From positions 1-29,062 of the forward strand of contig PUOB01000332.1 in assembly GCA_003551985.1 (NCBI GenBank): a stretch of 29,062 bases of DNA. Reading direction: 5' to 3'. Made by a program: the position numbers and the translations under genes. This document shows, piece after piece, positions 13,764-21,716 of this stretch. The stretch is from Desulfobacteraceae bacterium (GTDB lineage: Bacteria > Desulfobacterota > Desulfobacteria > Desulfobacterales > Desulfosalsimonadaceae). Each line of letters starts with the position of its first letter. The first letter of the stretch is position 1. The notes under the pieces were generated by a model, which ran no database searches, had not been told where the DNA came from, and saw only the letters and a program-made list of their open reading frames with translations.

Positions 13764-15284
13764 TTATTTTGCGACAGGATGGGGGCTTCTGGACTTCATG
13801 ACGGTTTCCATAAAATCATCCACCTGCCGCATCATGCCCTCGTGGGAAACAATGCGGGGATCAACCAGGTCGTAATCCAGGATGAGCAGGGGGATCTTCA
13901 TTTCGCGGCATTTTTCCCGCAGGATGCCGTTCATTGCCTGGCCGCCCTTGCAGCCCACATGGTTGGCGATCCAGACCATGTCAAGGTCGAACTGTTTGTA
14001 ACAGCGGAAAATATCATCCAGGTAATTTTCGGCGGGGCCCCGGGTGTGACGGACCATGGGCCCATGCATGATGATCTGGGCCAGCCCCCTGAGCATGGTC
14101 TCGGGCGTGGCGGTGTCGATGGGATCATGATGATTGTAGGACATGGAGTCCATGATCAGGGTGATGCCGTGAGCCCGTTCCACCATGTTGAAGATATCCG
14201 GAAACTGCGGAAACGGCGGGTTCCAGAGCACGGCGCGGTATTTTTCGTTTTCCACGGCCGGGATTTTGGCGTCCAGGTTTTTCCGGGCCAGTTCCACCAG
14301 ACGCTCAAACACGCGGATCGCCTCCTTGTGCCCCGGGAACATGTAAAAAAACCACAAATGACTCAGCCACACGGCCTCGGATGCCAGGGGCGCGGGGCTG
14401 GCACGCATCATGTCCCACAGTTCGAGTTCAAGCTCCATCATGCGGTTGCGGCCCTGGGAAATCTCCCGGAGTTTTTCCCAGTCCATGCGGCCGGGCGTGT
14501 GTTCTTCGAGAAAGGCGATCATCCCCTTGAGATCTTCGACAAAAAGCGTTTCCGCCCGCTCGCCGTGGAAATTATAGGGCGCGTCCACACGGTAGATGGG
14601 CACATCATAGGCTTTCTGGATGTAGGTATAAGACGCCATACCGGCGTCGCAGGGCATATTCGAGCTGACAATGGCGCACCCGATGGGCTGCTGGTTTTTG
14701 ATGACCATCCCCACGGCGGCCTTCACAAAGCTGCACGAATCAGGGTTCATTCCGGCGTTTTCGGCTTCGTCGATAAAATTTTCGGATGCGTCGGAATGGA
14801 TCAGCGGCAGCAGGATCCCCATGGCCTCCACTATCCAGACGTTTAACCCCATGGCCATGCCGATCTCGGGAGGGACCAGGTCCTCATTAATGAGCAGAAT
14901 CTCGGGCTGATAGACCACCTCTTCCAGTTTTTCCACCAGGGTAACGGCGATGGACCCGATGATCAGGGCCGTGGATTCCAGATAGGCCCCTTTTCTTCCC
15001 CGGGCAAGGCGCCGCAGCAGTTTTGTGGTGCTAAAAAAGCGCAGCAGCCAGGGATAATGGCGAATCACGCGGAAAGCCCCCACAGGGCCGCGTTTAAATA
15101 TGAGCTTGACGACAAATTTTAAAATACTGCCCCAGATGAGAATCCAGTATTTTGTATAGATGACGGCGTCCCTGAGGCTTTTGGCTTCAAAAAGATACCC
15201 GATGATGGAGTTCTTTAAAAAGTCGGTCGCCAGGCCCGGCAGCCTCATTATAAAATGTTTTGCGGTGGCAAAAGCTTCCTTCAC
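13764..15284 (-). CDS. HgdB-like 2-hydroxyacyl-CoA dehydratase family protein 3, long form
   Basis: The 506-aa protein belongs to the 2-hydroxyacyl-CoA dehydratase/benzoyl-CoA reductase subunit family. It has a ~120-residue N-terminal extension rich in aliphatic and basic residues (IIGYLFEAKSLRDAVIYTKY) before the family core. At the position where HgdB-like protein 2 has C-S-F-V-P-E, this one reads NEDLVPPE (133-140), so the first canonical cysteine is absent. Other cysteines include C184, C203, C212 (SSNMPCDAGM) and C445 (NHVGCKGGQ). Start is GTG with AGGAGG eleven bases upstream. It is 29 bp downstream of protein 2, suggesting one heteromeric enzyme. It may be the cluster-poor or modified subunit. 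Confidence 0.8.
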   Translation of the reverse strand: MKEAFATAKHFIMRLPGLATDFLKNSIIGYLFEAKSLRDAVIYTKYWILIWGSILKFVVKLIFKRGPVGAFRVIRHYPWLLRFFSTTKLLRRLARGRKGAYLESTALIIGSIAVTLVEKLEEVVYQPEILLINEDLVPPEIGMAMGLNVWIVEAMGILLPLIHSDASENFIDEAENAGMNPDSCSFVKAAVGMVIKNQQPIGCAIVSSNMPCDAGMASYTYIQKAYDVPIYRVDAPYNFHGERAETLFVEDLKGMIAFLEEHTPGRMDWEKLREISQGRNRMMELELELWDMMRASPAPLASEAVWLSHLWFFYMFPGHKEAIRVFERLVELARKNLDAKIPAVENEKYRAVLWNPPFPQFPDIFNMVERAHGITLIMDSMSYNHHDPIDTATPETMLRGLAQIIMHGPMVRHTRGPAENYLDDIFRCYKQFDLDMVWIANHVGCKGGQAMNGILREKCREMKIPLLILDYDLVDPRIVSHEGMMRQVDDFMETVMKSRSPHPVAK

Positions 15285-15313
15285 GGTGGTTTAATCCTCC
15301 TGCCTGCGCGGCG

Positions 15314-16438
15314 TCATTTGCCCATGCTTTCGATAAACGCCTGAATCCGGGTGCGCAACTGGCCTTCTCCGCCCAGAGCGTATTCCCGCTCCAGCTTCAG
15401 CACCGGGATGCCTTCTTTTCGGAGCGCGGCCACCATGGGCATGGAATCCACGCCCCAGAGGTCGCAGAATTTGATGATTTCGATGACAACGCCGTCTATG
15501 CGGTATTCTCGTACCGTGTCGATGATGGTTTTTAAACGGCGGTCAAAGTCCTCCATCATCCGCGGGCAGAGCGTTTTTTTAAAGGCGTGCGCGGCCAAAG
15601 TCCGGATGGGATCACTGGTTGTTTTCATCCCGATCTCCACGGGCACGAATCCGGGGATTGATCCGGTGCAGAACAGGTCCGCCACCACCAGTCCGCCCTG
15701 GGATTCCATGACCCGGATCAGCTCCGGGTCGTGGAGGTGGGACCCGGTCACCATCAGCCGGGCCCGGAATTTTCCAATGCCGTCCCGCTTTTCGATTTCT
15801 TGCTTAAAATCAAGGATTTTGGGAAGGATCAGGTCCTTGGGCGAAACCAGGGCGGCCATGAGCAGCCGGTGGAACTCGGTTCCGGTAATGAGCGGGTCCG
15901 GTGTTTTGCGGAGTTCTCCAATGGATTGGATAACGGCCGCGAAATGGTTCCATTCGGCAATGGCGGCATTGAGGGAATCATGGCTCATGTCCACGCCGAA
16001 ATGGGAGGCGAGCTTGTCCGCCAGGGCCTGAAGCTCTTCGGTCTGCCAGGCGAGCGTGGCCGTGGTCACCTTGCGGGGCACGTCGAGGATATGGCTGAAC
16101 GCGGGTTTTTTAAGATATTCCAGGATGTCGTAGAGCCGCTGCATATGCACACAGGAGGGAACGAACACCCATCCCTGCAGCAGGTCGAAACGGTCGTCAA
16201 CGGCAAATTCAAGGAGACTGCGCGTGTAGGTGCAGATAAAGCTGGACAGGTAGATATCGGCGATTTCAGTACCCGCTACCCCGGGCGCGTGCAGGCGCAC
16301 CGGGAAAAGCTTGTCCGCCATGAGAAAGGCTTCCGGCACGAACGAACAGGAATACCCGATGGGGATGCGTCCGTCGGTAACCGCCTGTTCCACCAGGTAA
16401 TTGAGCGGGGTTTCCAGAAGATCCTGGAATACTTTCAT
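15314..16438 (-). CDS. HgdB-like 2-hydroxyacyl-CoA dehydratase family protein 2
   Basis: The 374-aa protein has the usual length of the dehydratase/benzoyl-CoA reductase small subunits. GYSCSFVPEAFLMADKLFPV (28-47) carries the first Fe-S cysteine, C31. FICTYTRSLLEF carries C69 and FVPSCVHMQRLYDILEY carries C96, so the three-cysteine pattern for a [4Fe-4S] cluster appears complete. The C-terminal domain has EIIKFCDLWGVDS and ends GGEGQLRTRIQAF, again typical. The pathway could be dehydration of a 2-hydroxyacyl-CoA or reduction of an aryl-CoA; sequence alone does not decide. It starts 14 bp downstream of the CooC-like gene with AGAGGAA. Confidence 0.85.
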   Translation of the reverse strand: MKVFQDLLETPLNYLVEQAVTDGRIPIGYSCSFVPEAFLMADKLFPVRLHAPGVAGTEIADIYLSSFICTYTRSLLEFAVDDRFDLLQGWVFVPSCVHMQRLYDILEYLKKPAFSHILDVPRKVTTATLAWQTEELQALADKLASHFGVDMSHDSLNAAIAEWNHFAAVIQSIGELRKTPDPLITGTEFHRLLMAALVSPKDLILPKILDFKQEIEKRDGIGKFRARLMVTGSHLHDPELIRVMESQGGLVVADLFCTGSIPGFVPVEIGMKTTSDPIRTLAAHAFKKTLCPRMMEDFDRRLKTIIDTVREYRIDGVVIEIIKFCDLWGVDSMPMVAALRKEGIPVLKLEREYALGGEGQLRTRIQAFIESMGK

Positions 16439-16452
16439 TTCAGCGTTCCTCT

Positions 16453-17223
16453 TTAAGAAAGTATCGCATTCAAACAGCTTTTCACCGCAGCAAAAGCAGG
16501 AGAATCGTCAATTTCAAGAATACTTCTCCCTTCAATATCATAAGAGCGGATGGTGTTGTCTTCCGGAATCCAGCCCAGGCAATTGAGATCCGGGGGGATC
16601 ACCAGTTTTTCAAACTCGGTTTTACCGCGCAGCCGGTTTAAAATCAGTCCGGCTTTTTCATAATCAATGGCATCCTCAGAAACGTCTTTAATGGTCTTCA
16701 CCACATTAATGCCCTTGGCGGATGCGTCCGAAACCAGGAACAGGTGGGTGACTTTTTCCATGACCCGGCGATTCACCTGTTCAATTCCGGCCTCGCCGTC
16801 GATGACCACATAATCAAAATTATCGCTCATTCCCGCGATCAGGTCTTTTAAAATATGGTTCACCTGGCAATAGCAGCCTTCTTTTTCCGGCCTTCCGATG
16901 GCGAGAAACGCAATATTTTTATTTTCTTCCATTGCGGCAAACATTTCATAATCCAGCATGGAAAGCATTTCCGCCTTATCCGTCGCTTTTCCGGACTGCA
17001 CCCGCAGGATCAGTTCATTCCGGATGTCGTCAACGGTTTTGTTCACCGTGATCCCAAGCGCGGTGGATAGGCCAACGGCCGGATCTGCGTCTATGGCCAG
17101 TACCTTATTGTCCGGATTTGAAGACAGGATTTTGACAATGGTGGCGGAAAGCGATGTCTTGCCCACCCCCCCTTTGCCGCACAGGGCAATCACGGATGTT
17201 TTTTTATTTTTTTCTCTGGGCAT
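16453..17223 (-). CDS. CooC-like P-loop ATPase with CxC metal motif
   Basis: The 256-aa protein is a SIMIBI-class ATPase with a deviant Walker A, GKGGVGKT (16-23), AIDADPAVGLSTALG after it and VVIDGEAGIEQ as the switch region. C117 and C119 (EGCYCQVNHILKDLI) form the C-x-C pair by which CooC/AcsF proteins bind a metal between two monomers. CooC proteins help insert nickel into CO dehydrogenase or acetyl-CoA synthase. Here there is no CO dehydrogenase, but the next upstream gene encodes a CdhC/ACS-like protein, and HgdB-like genes follow. The start has AAGGA. Membership in the CooC family is strong; nickel as the metal is inferred. Confidence 0.8.
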   Translation of the reverse strand: MPREKNKKTSVIALCGKGGVGKTSLSATIVKILSSNPDNKVLAIDADPAVGLSTALGITVNKTVDDIRNELILRVQSGKATDKAEMLSMLDYEMFAAMEENKNIAFLAIGRPEKEGCYCQVNHILKDLIAGMSDNFDYVVIDGEAGIEQVNRRVMEKVTHLFLVSDASAKGINVVKTIKDVSEDAIDYEKAGLILNRLRGKTEFEKLVIPPDLNCLGWIPEDNTIRSYDIEGRSILEIDDSPAFAAVKSCLNAILS

Positions 17224-17274
17224 TGGGTCCTTTTTTCCTGATTTTTTTGCTGTGTAAGAAAAAAATCACACCTG

Positions 17275-17338
17275 GCAGGCCGGGTTTCTTGCCCGGCAAT
17301 GGCCACCGATCATTTGTCGGGAAAGAATCCCGACCTAC
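17275..17338. repeat. REP-like inverted doublet between the CdhC-like and CooC-like genes
   Basis: Two similar hairpins face each other. The plus strand has GCAGGCCGGGTTTCTTGCCC and GGCAAT (from 17275). The minus strand has GTAGGTCGGGATTCTTTCCC and GACAAATG (17338 down to 17311). Each is a palindrome with a GTAG/GCAG head, the signature of REP sequences mobilised by RAYT transposases, and the head-to-head pair resembles a BIME. No RAYT gene is in the window. The hairpins could also stabilise or attenuate the cluster transcript. Confidence 0.55.
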
Positions 17339-17406
17339 GATTTAAGGGTTTTTAATTATGGCATTGATTTTTATCCTGCAAGTCATTTAATATATAATTC
17401 ATGTGG

Positions 17407-18138
17407 TTAAGCTGACTTTTGGGCCATCGCGTTTCGCATGGACCGCAATTCCTCCACATCCCCGCAGACATCGTTATAATCGCAGGTATCGCAGTCAAAC
17501 GACATTTCCTCCGCCATTTTATTCATGGCGCTGATGAGCTTAAAAACATCGTCTGCAATGGCTTTTGTTTCCAGTACATCTTCCCGGCCGGCGGTGATGA
17601 AAACCGTTTCCACGGACAGGACATAGCCGATTTGCAAAAACTCATCAATTAATGCCCCGCCCAGATGCTCAAAGGAAAAGCCCTGGTTTACCGCGTCATT
17701 GCTCACCCGGCTCCACTCCCGCTGCTGCTGGGAAACGCCGCGCATCATATAGCCTTTCAAGTGGATATTGTAACGAAGCAGTTCCAGATCCCGGTACCGG
17801 TCATAGCTATTGTCCGCATCAAAATCCGATGCGCCGACAATCACGATTTTGCCGAAAGAAACCTGCTTGCCGGAAAGCTCTGGAAGGTCCGGGCCCACAA
17901 TGGTAATCCGTCCGTTTTTAATTTTTTCCGGCTCATTCACCCATAGCAGAAAAGACGTGGAAGCGTCCTTCGGGTTTCCGAGTTCCACTGCGGTATCCTG
18001 ACCCAGCACCAGGTTCCGGTTTTTTTCAAACGGCCATTTTGTCTGACTGTTATGGGTAAACTCGGACACCTTGCCTTCGATTCGTCTGCGGTCCAGGTAT
18101 GCCGTTATTTCTTTGTACTGTTTGTCAAAAAGTCCCAT
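17407..18138 (-). CDS. CdhC/acetyl-CoA synthase beta-subunit-like protein, short form
   Basis: The 243-aa product resembles the N-terminal half of the CdhC/ACS-beta family. Matching segments are AVELGNPKDAST, a GRITIVGPDLPE stretch, the mHlxQR-W-R-I-S-like block MRGVSQQQREWSRVSNDAVN, and GFSFEHLGGALIDEFLQIGY followed by VETVFITA. In true acetyl-CoA synthase a long A-cluster domain follows. Here the chain ends soon after C216, C219 and C225 (CDTCDYNDVCGDVEEL), which align with the start of that domain. Acetyl-CoA synthesis is therefore unlikely as such. Placement directly upstream of a CooC-like ATPase suggests it is a metal-binding target or an electron carrier. The ribosome site is weak. Confidence 0.6.
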   Translation of the reverse strand: MGLFDKQYKEITAYLDRRRIEGKVSEFTHNSQTKWPFEKNRNLVLGQDTAVELGNPKDASTSFLLWVNEPEKIKNGRITIVGPDLPELSGKQVSFGKIVIVGASDFDADNSYDRYRDLELLRYNIHLKGYMMRGVSQQQREWSRVSNDAVNQGFSFEHLGGALIDEFLQIGYVLSVETVFITAGREDVLETKAIADDVFKLISAMNKMAEEMSFDCDTCDYNDVCGDVEELRSMRNAMAQKSA

Positions 18139-18191
18139 GAAAGATATTCACTTTTTTTAAATTTTGATAGTCTCGTAAAAAGTCGCAGCCA

Positions 18192-18317
18192 GACGGCTTT
18201 GTAAAAAGGCCAAGATCAAGGCTTGCGCGATTTTCGAAGAATTGAGCGTACTTAGCGTACGTGAGTTTCTTCGGAAATCGCGCGTAACGCAGATATTGGA
18301 CTTTTTACAAAGTCGTC
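18192..18317. repeat. 126-bp imperfect palindromic element in the cluster
   Basis: Outer arms GACGGCTTTGTAAAAAG (18192-18208) and CTTTTTACAAAGTCGTC (18301-18317) differ at one base. The inner arms GCGCGATTTTCGAAGAA...GCGTAC and GTACGTGAGTTTCTTCGG...GCGC pair again around a short loop. It fills the gap between the polyferredoxin stop and the CdhC-like start, where it could form a very long hairpin in the cluster transcript and separate the expression of the two halves. No coding function is visible. Confidence 0.65.
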
Positions 18318-18322
18318 AAATT

Positions 18323-19510
18323 TTAACATCCGATGACTTTTCGCCCCACATGTAATGCCCTTCCCAATTTGCCCTTTTTCCGTTTCATGATTTCTTCATA
18401 AAGGGTGTCCATGTCTATGGGGGGTGCCGTCTGGATTGCTTTTTTCGCCATAACCAAGGCCCCGGATTTGCAGGAAGCCACGCACACGCCGCAGCCGATG
18501 CAGCGGTTCAGGTCGACTTCAACCGCTTTTTGTTTTTTGCCGTTTTCCATGGGTTGCATTTTTATGGCGGCGGTTTTGCATTTTTTGCCGCATTTCCCGC
18601 ATTCCAAGCATTTTTCCGCATCCAGGGCCGCGTGGTAATTGTTTTTCACAAAATCCGCCGGTTTGGCCAGTAGGCTGACGCCTTCCAGGCAGGCGCAGCA
18701 GCAGGCGCAGCAACTGCATACAAACTGGGCTTCCTGGGTGTTGGAGGGCATTAATACCAAGCCCTCTTTTTCATTTTGTTCTAGAATTTCAAAAGCTTCT
18801 TCTTTTGATATGGAACGACCGAAGCCGTTACGGGAATACATATCGTGAAAATCGGCAAAACCGATGCAGACTTCCCTTCTGTCGGTTTCCTCGCAATGCC
18901 GTCCGATGGTGTCCCGGCCTTTCCGGCAGACGCATTCGGCCACGCCGATACGGCCGTCGTTTTGAAGCACCATCTCCCGGATTTCATCATAGGTGGCGAT
19001 ATTTAATGCCGGTGTAATACTTTTTTCGATGGGAATGACCCGCATCTGGGGAAGGGCGGTGGAGAGAAAGGCAATGCCGAAGGATTGGTACAAGTATTTT
19101 CTGAAATCCATATAGTAATTGGCGCTCATGGTGGGGACTTTCATTTCAAAAATTCCCACGGCAAACGCATGCAGGGCGTATTCCTTTTTCCCGTTTGCCA
19201 TCTTGACGAAAATGGCCCCGTGCCTTTCCATATTGTCCAGCATGGACTGAAGTCTTTCTTCGGAGATTCCCCGGTCTTTGACTTTTTCAAAAAGCTGGCC
19301 TGCTGATTGATATTTATAGCTCATTTCCAGGGCCAACTCGGCTTCGTCCACCGTAAAAGCATCCCTTAACAAGCGACGCTCCACCCCGGACGCGGTGGCC
19401 GGAAACCCCACGGGCTGTTTATCCAGGTGTTTTTGCAGTTTTTTGTAAACCTTATGGGCTTCGGCGAAAATCCCCATTCCATCTTTTACCCGGCTTTTCA
19501 GCTGTTTCAT
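18323..19510 (-). CDS. Polyferredoxin-type Fe-S protein with winged-helix-like N-terminus
   Basis: The 395-aa protein has a helical N-terminal region (about 1-120) with a winged-helix-like pattern (SEERLQSMLDNMERHGAIFV). A cysteine motif ECVCRKGRDTIGRHCEETD follows (192-210), then a very cysteine-rich CSCCACCCAC block (265-274). Two classical ferredoxin clusters come next: C301/C304/C307/C311 and C337/C340/C343/C347. It probably carries several [4Fe-4S] clusters and delivers electrons to the dehydratase activase or to the CdhC-like protein. Such proteins are frequent in sulfate reducers but not functionally assigned. AAGGAA precedes the ATG. It follows the decayed activase by 11 bp, so it was co-transcribed with HgdB-like protein 1. 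Confidence 0.8.
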   Translation of the reverse strand: MKQLKSRVKDGMGIFAEAHKVYKKLQKHLDKQPVGFPATASGVERRLLRDAFTVDEAELALEMSYKYQSAGQLFEKVKDRGISEERLQSMLDNMERHGAIFVKMANGKKEYALHAFAVGIFEMKVPTMSANYYMDFRKYLYQSFGIAFLSTALPQMRVIPIEKSITPALNIATYDEIREMVLQNDGRIGVAECVCRKGRDTIGRHCEETDRREVCIGFADFHDMYSRNGFGRSISKEEAFEILEQNEKEGLVLMPSNTQEAQFVCSCCACCCACLEGVSLLAKPADFVKNNYHAALDAEKCLECGKCGKKCKTAAIKMQPMENGKKQKAVEVDLNRCIGCGVCVASCKSGALVMAKKAIQTAPPIDMDTLYEEIMKRKKGKLGRALHVGRKVIGC

Positions 19511-19521
19511 TTTTGGATTCC

Positions 19522-19849
19522 TTATCCCGTTTTTTTCATTTCCCGGCCCTTTTCGTCCGCGTAAAGGGCCGCACCCAGAGCGCCCATGATTTGCGGATCA
19601 AAACCGTCCAGGGCTTTTAACGGGAGACCCAGCGCCTCCGAAAGGGCATTGAGAATATCCATTGACAAACTCGATCTTTTCCCGCCCGTAACCGGTGCCG
19701 ACACAGTATTTTATGTCATCTTTTGATACCGGCAGACGCGAGCGCGCCTTCCATTACGGCATTTGCCGAATCCTGGGGCCGGGGTTTTGATTTGATGATA
19801 TGGCTTTTGAGGTGAGGGAACCGACATCACATCCTGCAACGATATTCAT
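19522..19849 (-). pseudogene. Decayed second HgdC/BcrA-type activase
   Basis: On the minus strand a GGGGG site precedes an ATG overlapping the stop of HgdB-like protein 1 (ATGA). The frame opens MNIVAGCDVGSLTSKAI, the activase phosphate-binding start, then breaks. DSANAVMEGALASAGIK and DIKYCVGTGYGREKIEFVNG appear in other frames. The C-terminus GFDPQIMGALGAALYADEKG is present at 19522-19704. About 150-180 central residues, including both cluster cysteines, are missing. This is more than a sequencing error could explain, so the gene is dead. Its remains show the cluster once had two activases. Confidence 0.8.
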
Positions 19850-21246
19850 AACAACCCCCTTATTTTGAAAAATTCGTCCAGACGTTGTCTGGTTGCCTCC
19901 CAGGACTCCACCCGGTCATCGAACGCATCGTCATACATAATGTGAATGGGATAACCGTGCTTTTCAATGTCCCTTGCGTACGGCTTCAACATTCCCCAGG
20001 TATTCCGGCAGCCCGGAGTGCCGTTGTATACAATGCAGTCCGCATCATACATTTTTGCGCAGGCCAGGGATTCCTCCAGCCACATGCCCTTTTTATCATA
20101 GGGCCCCCGGATGGACCGGACCATGGGCAGCCGGGCGTTCATCTGGGCAATGGAGTCCAGCATGGCCTCCGGTGTTGAGGTGTCGATGCCGTAGCTGGAA
20201 CCCGGCATATTTTCGACATATTTATTGTTGTCCCTGAAATTCCGGGTCAGGATGGACCCGACGTGCGCGATTCCCCGTTCTTCAAAATAATTGTAAAACC
20301 TTACGTCCAGCGTGTAATGATCAATGTAGCACATGAACACGCGGAGCTTTTCTTCTCCGTTTTTAAGCCCTGTAATACCGGCAGCGACATTTTCCTTTGC
20401 GGCTTTCACCATGGATTCAAGTAGTTTGGTATACTCCGGGTGCCCTGAAAAGCAGAACCGGCCGGCATAGACCGCCAGATTGAACAAGGGCGGCACCGGC
20501 GTCGGTTTCAGCATGAGCATGTCTTCGAGATCGGCGATCATGGCGTCCTGTTTGTCGACCTCTTTGAGGACTTCGGCCAGCCGGTCGTAATCGAGCTTGC
20601 TGCCGGAATGCTGCTCCGCAAAATTTATCATTTCCTTGTAATCATCTACATGGTACTTCTGACTGCGGTCATCACCAATGCTGCTGGGGTAATTTAACTG
20701 AAAGTAGGGCTTGTCCATATAGGCGGACGCAAAGGCAAATGCATTGGCATTGGTGTCGCAGACACCGGGCGTGTCGCAGATCACAAAATCGATTTTTTCA
20801 CTGAGCCCACTCAGGACCGCGCCCAGGGCTCCCCGTTGGGAGGAACAGGAGGTTTCCGGCATACCGACTTCGCAGCAGTAGTCCATATAGTCAAACATGC
20901 CCCTTTTCCAGACCATAGAGCCGATGGCCGTTAATATCTCAAACGTCACCGGCACAATGTCCATGGCATAGAGGATAACCGGCGAATTGCAGAAGGTCGT
21001 GGCGCAAATTTTTTTCCCCTGCGCTTTCGCGGTCAGTATGTTGTCATAATATTTGGCCAGCATCGCAAGCGTCTGGACACCGGGATCACCGGCATCGATA
21101 AATGACTTGGATACATTTTTATAATAGGGAATATACCGATAGGCGAGTTCGGTTTCTTTTTTCGTACCCAGGGGCACACTGGCTGCGGCCGCAAGTGTTT
21201 TTCCCATCAGCCAGTCATAATTGTATTCTTGTATCTCTGGTCTCAT
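19846..21246 (-). CDS. HgdB-like 2-hydroxyacyl-CoA dehydratase family protein 1
   Basis: The 466-aa protein is a full member of the dehydratase/benzoyl-CoA reductase family and rich in cysteine. C81 and C86 (KICATTFCNSPVILYAMDIV) sit at the canonical first ligand. C134 (ETSCSSQRGALGAVLSG) is the second, C157/C163 (VICDTPGVCDTN) the third, and C413 (YNGTPGCRNTW) lies late. The tail GYPIHIMYDDAFDDRVESWE is typical. The large number of cysteines leaves open a double-cubane type cluster as well as a normal [4Fe-4S]. AAGGAG seven bases before the ATG is an excellent ribosome site. It is the first gene of the cluster, 256 bp downstream of the 32-bp palindrome. Confidence 0.85.
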   Translation of the reverse strand: MRPEIQEYNYDWLMGKTLAAAASVPLGTKKETELAYRYIPYYKNVSKSFIDAGDPGVQTLAMLAKYYDNILTAKAQGKKICATTFCNSPVILYAMDIVPVTFEILTAIGSMVWKRGMFDYMDYCCEVGMPETSCSSQRGALGAVLSGLSEKIDFVICDTPGVCDTNANAFAFASAYMDKPYFQLNYPSSIGDDRSQKYHVDDYKEMINFAEQHSGSKLDYDRLAEVLKEVDKQDAMIADLEDMLMLKPTPVPPLFNLAVYAGRFCFSGHPEYTKLLESMVKAAKENVAAGITGLKNGEEKLRVFMCYIDHYTLDVRFYNYFEERGIAHVGSILTRNFRDNNKYVENMPGSSYGIDTSTPEAMLDSIAQMNARLPMVRSIRGPYDKKGMWLEESLACAKMYDADCIVYNGTPGCRNTWGMLKPYARDIEKHGYPIHIMYDDAFDDRVESWEATRQRLDEFFKIRGLL

Positions 21247-21481
21247 GTTTTTACTCCTTCAATGGCATCAAATTCCGTTTTTATTCCCTGCATGGAAATT
21301 TTCCTCCTTTAGCTGTTCTCAGTCGGGCGTGCCTGCTGTTTTGAAGGTTTCTCATTTTTCCAATGCCATCAGCGATATGCATCGTTCTTATCATTCATAT
21401 AACTATAGAAACGACATAATGAAAAAATGAAGCAAATCCATAAATGATCAGCGCCGGAAGCGGAAAGAGAAATAAACCATG

Positions 21482-21534
21482 TAAAAAAACGCTGTCGCCA
21501 GCCATTAAGTCGACGGTCGACCGTCGACTTAATG
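21482..21534. promoter_or_regulatory. 32-bp perfect palindrome with adjoining terminator-like hairpin
   Basis: The left half CATTAAGTCGACGGTC (21503-21518) is followed without spacer by its exact reverse complement (21519-21534), and it contains three GTCGAC hexamers. Reading the minus strand, it is followed by GCTGGCGACAGC, a four-pair stem with a GCGA loop, and GTTTTTTT. It could be a strong operator for the dehydratase cluster 256 bp downstream, or part of a terminator for the minus-strand genes upstream. Confidence 0.6.
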
Positions 21535-21562
21535 ATCCATCATAAAATTGTTTTTATACTAG

Positions 21563-21602
21563 GGTCAAGTGTTTTTCTAAACCCGGTCAATTTTTCTAAA
21601 CG
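21563..21602 (+). repeat. Short tandem direct repeat upstream of the dehydratase cluster
   Basis: GGTCAAGTGTTTTTCTAAAC and GGTCAATTTTTCTAAAC follow each other within 40 bp. They may be paired binding sites or a slipped-strand duplication. In the rest of 21535-21716 the only other signal is a 19-residue start-less plus-strand frame (21609-21668, AATGARELLERLKNLIYQF) that looks like an old gene end. Confidence 0.4.
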
Positions 21603-21716
21603 CTGTTTGCTGCAACGGGCGCAAGAGAGCTGCTGGAGAGGCTTAAGAATCTGATTTATCAATTTTAATTTAATTTGTTCGAGGAGAACCTGGGAATAAA
21701 GAAATAGGGCATCACG

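Noticed and set aside
13779..14846. 355-codon plus-strand frame within the HgdB-like protein 3 gene
   Set aside because: Shadow frame, rich in His/Gly/Asp as typical of antisense translation. The minus-strand gene has the family core and a ribosome site.
17275..17300. Considered as a rho-independent terminator after the CdhC-like gene
   Set aside because: The GC-rich stem is not followed by a T-run on the coding strand, and the paired GTAG/GCAG heads fit a REP doublet better.
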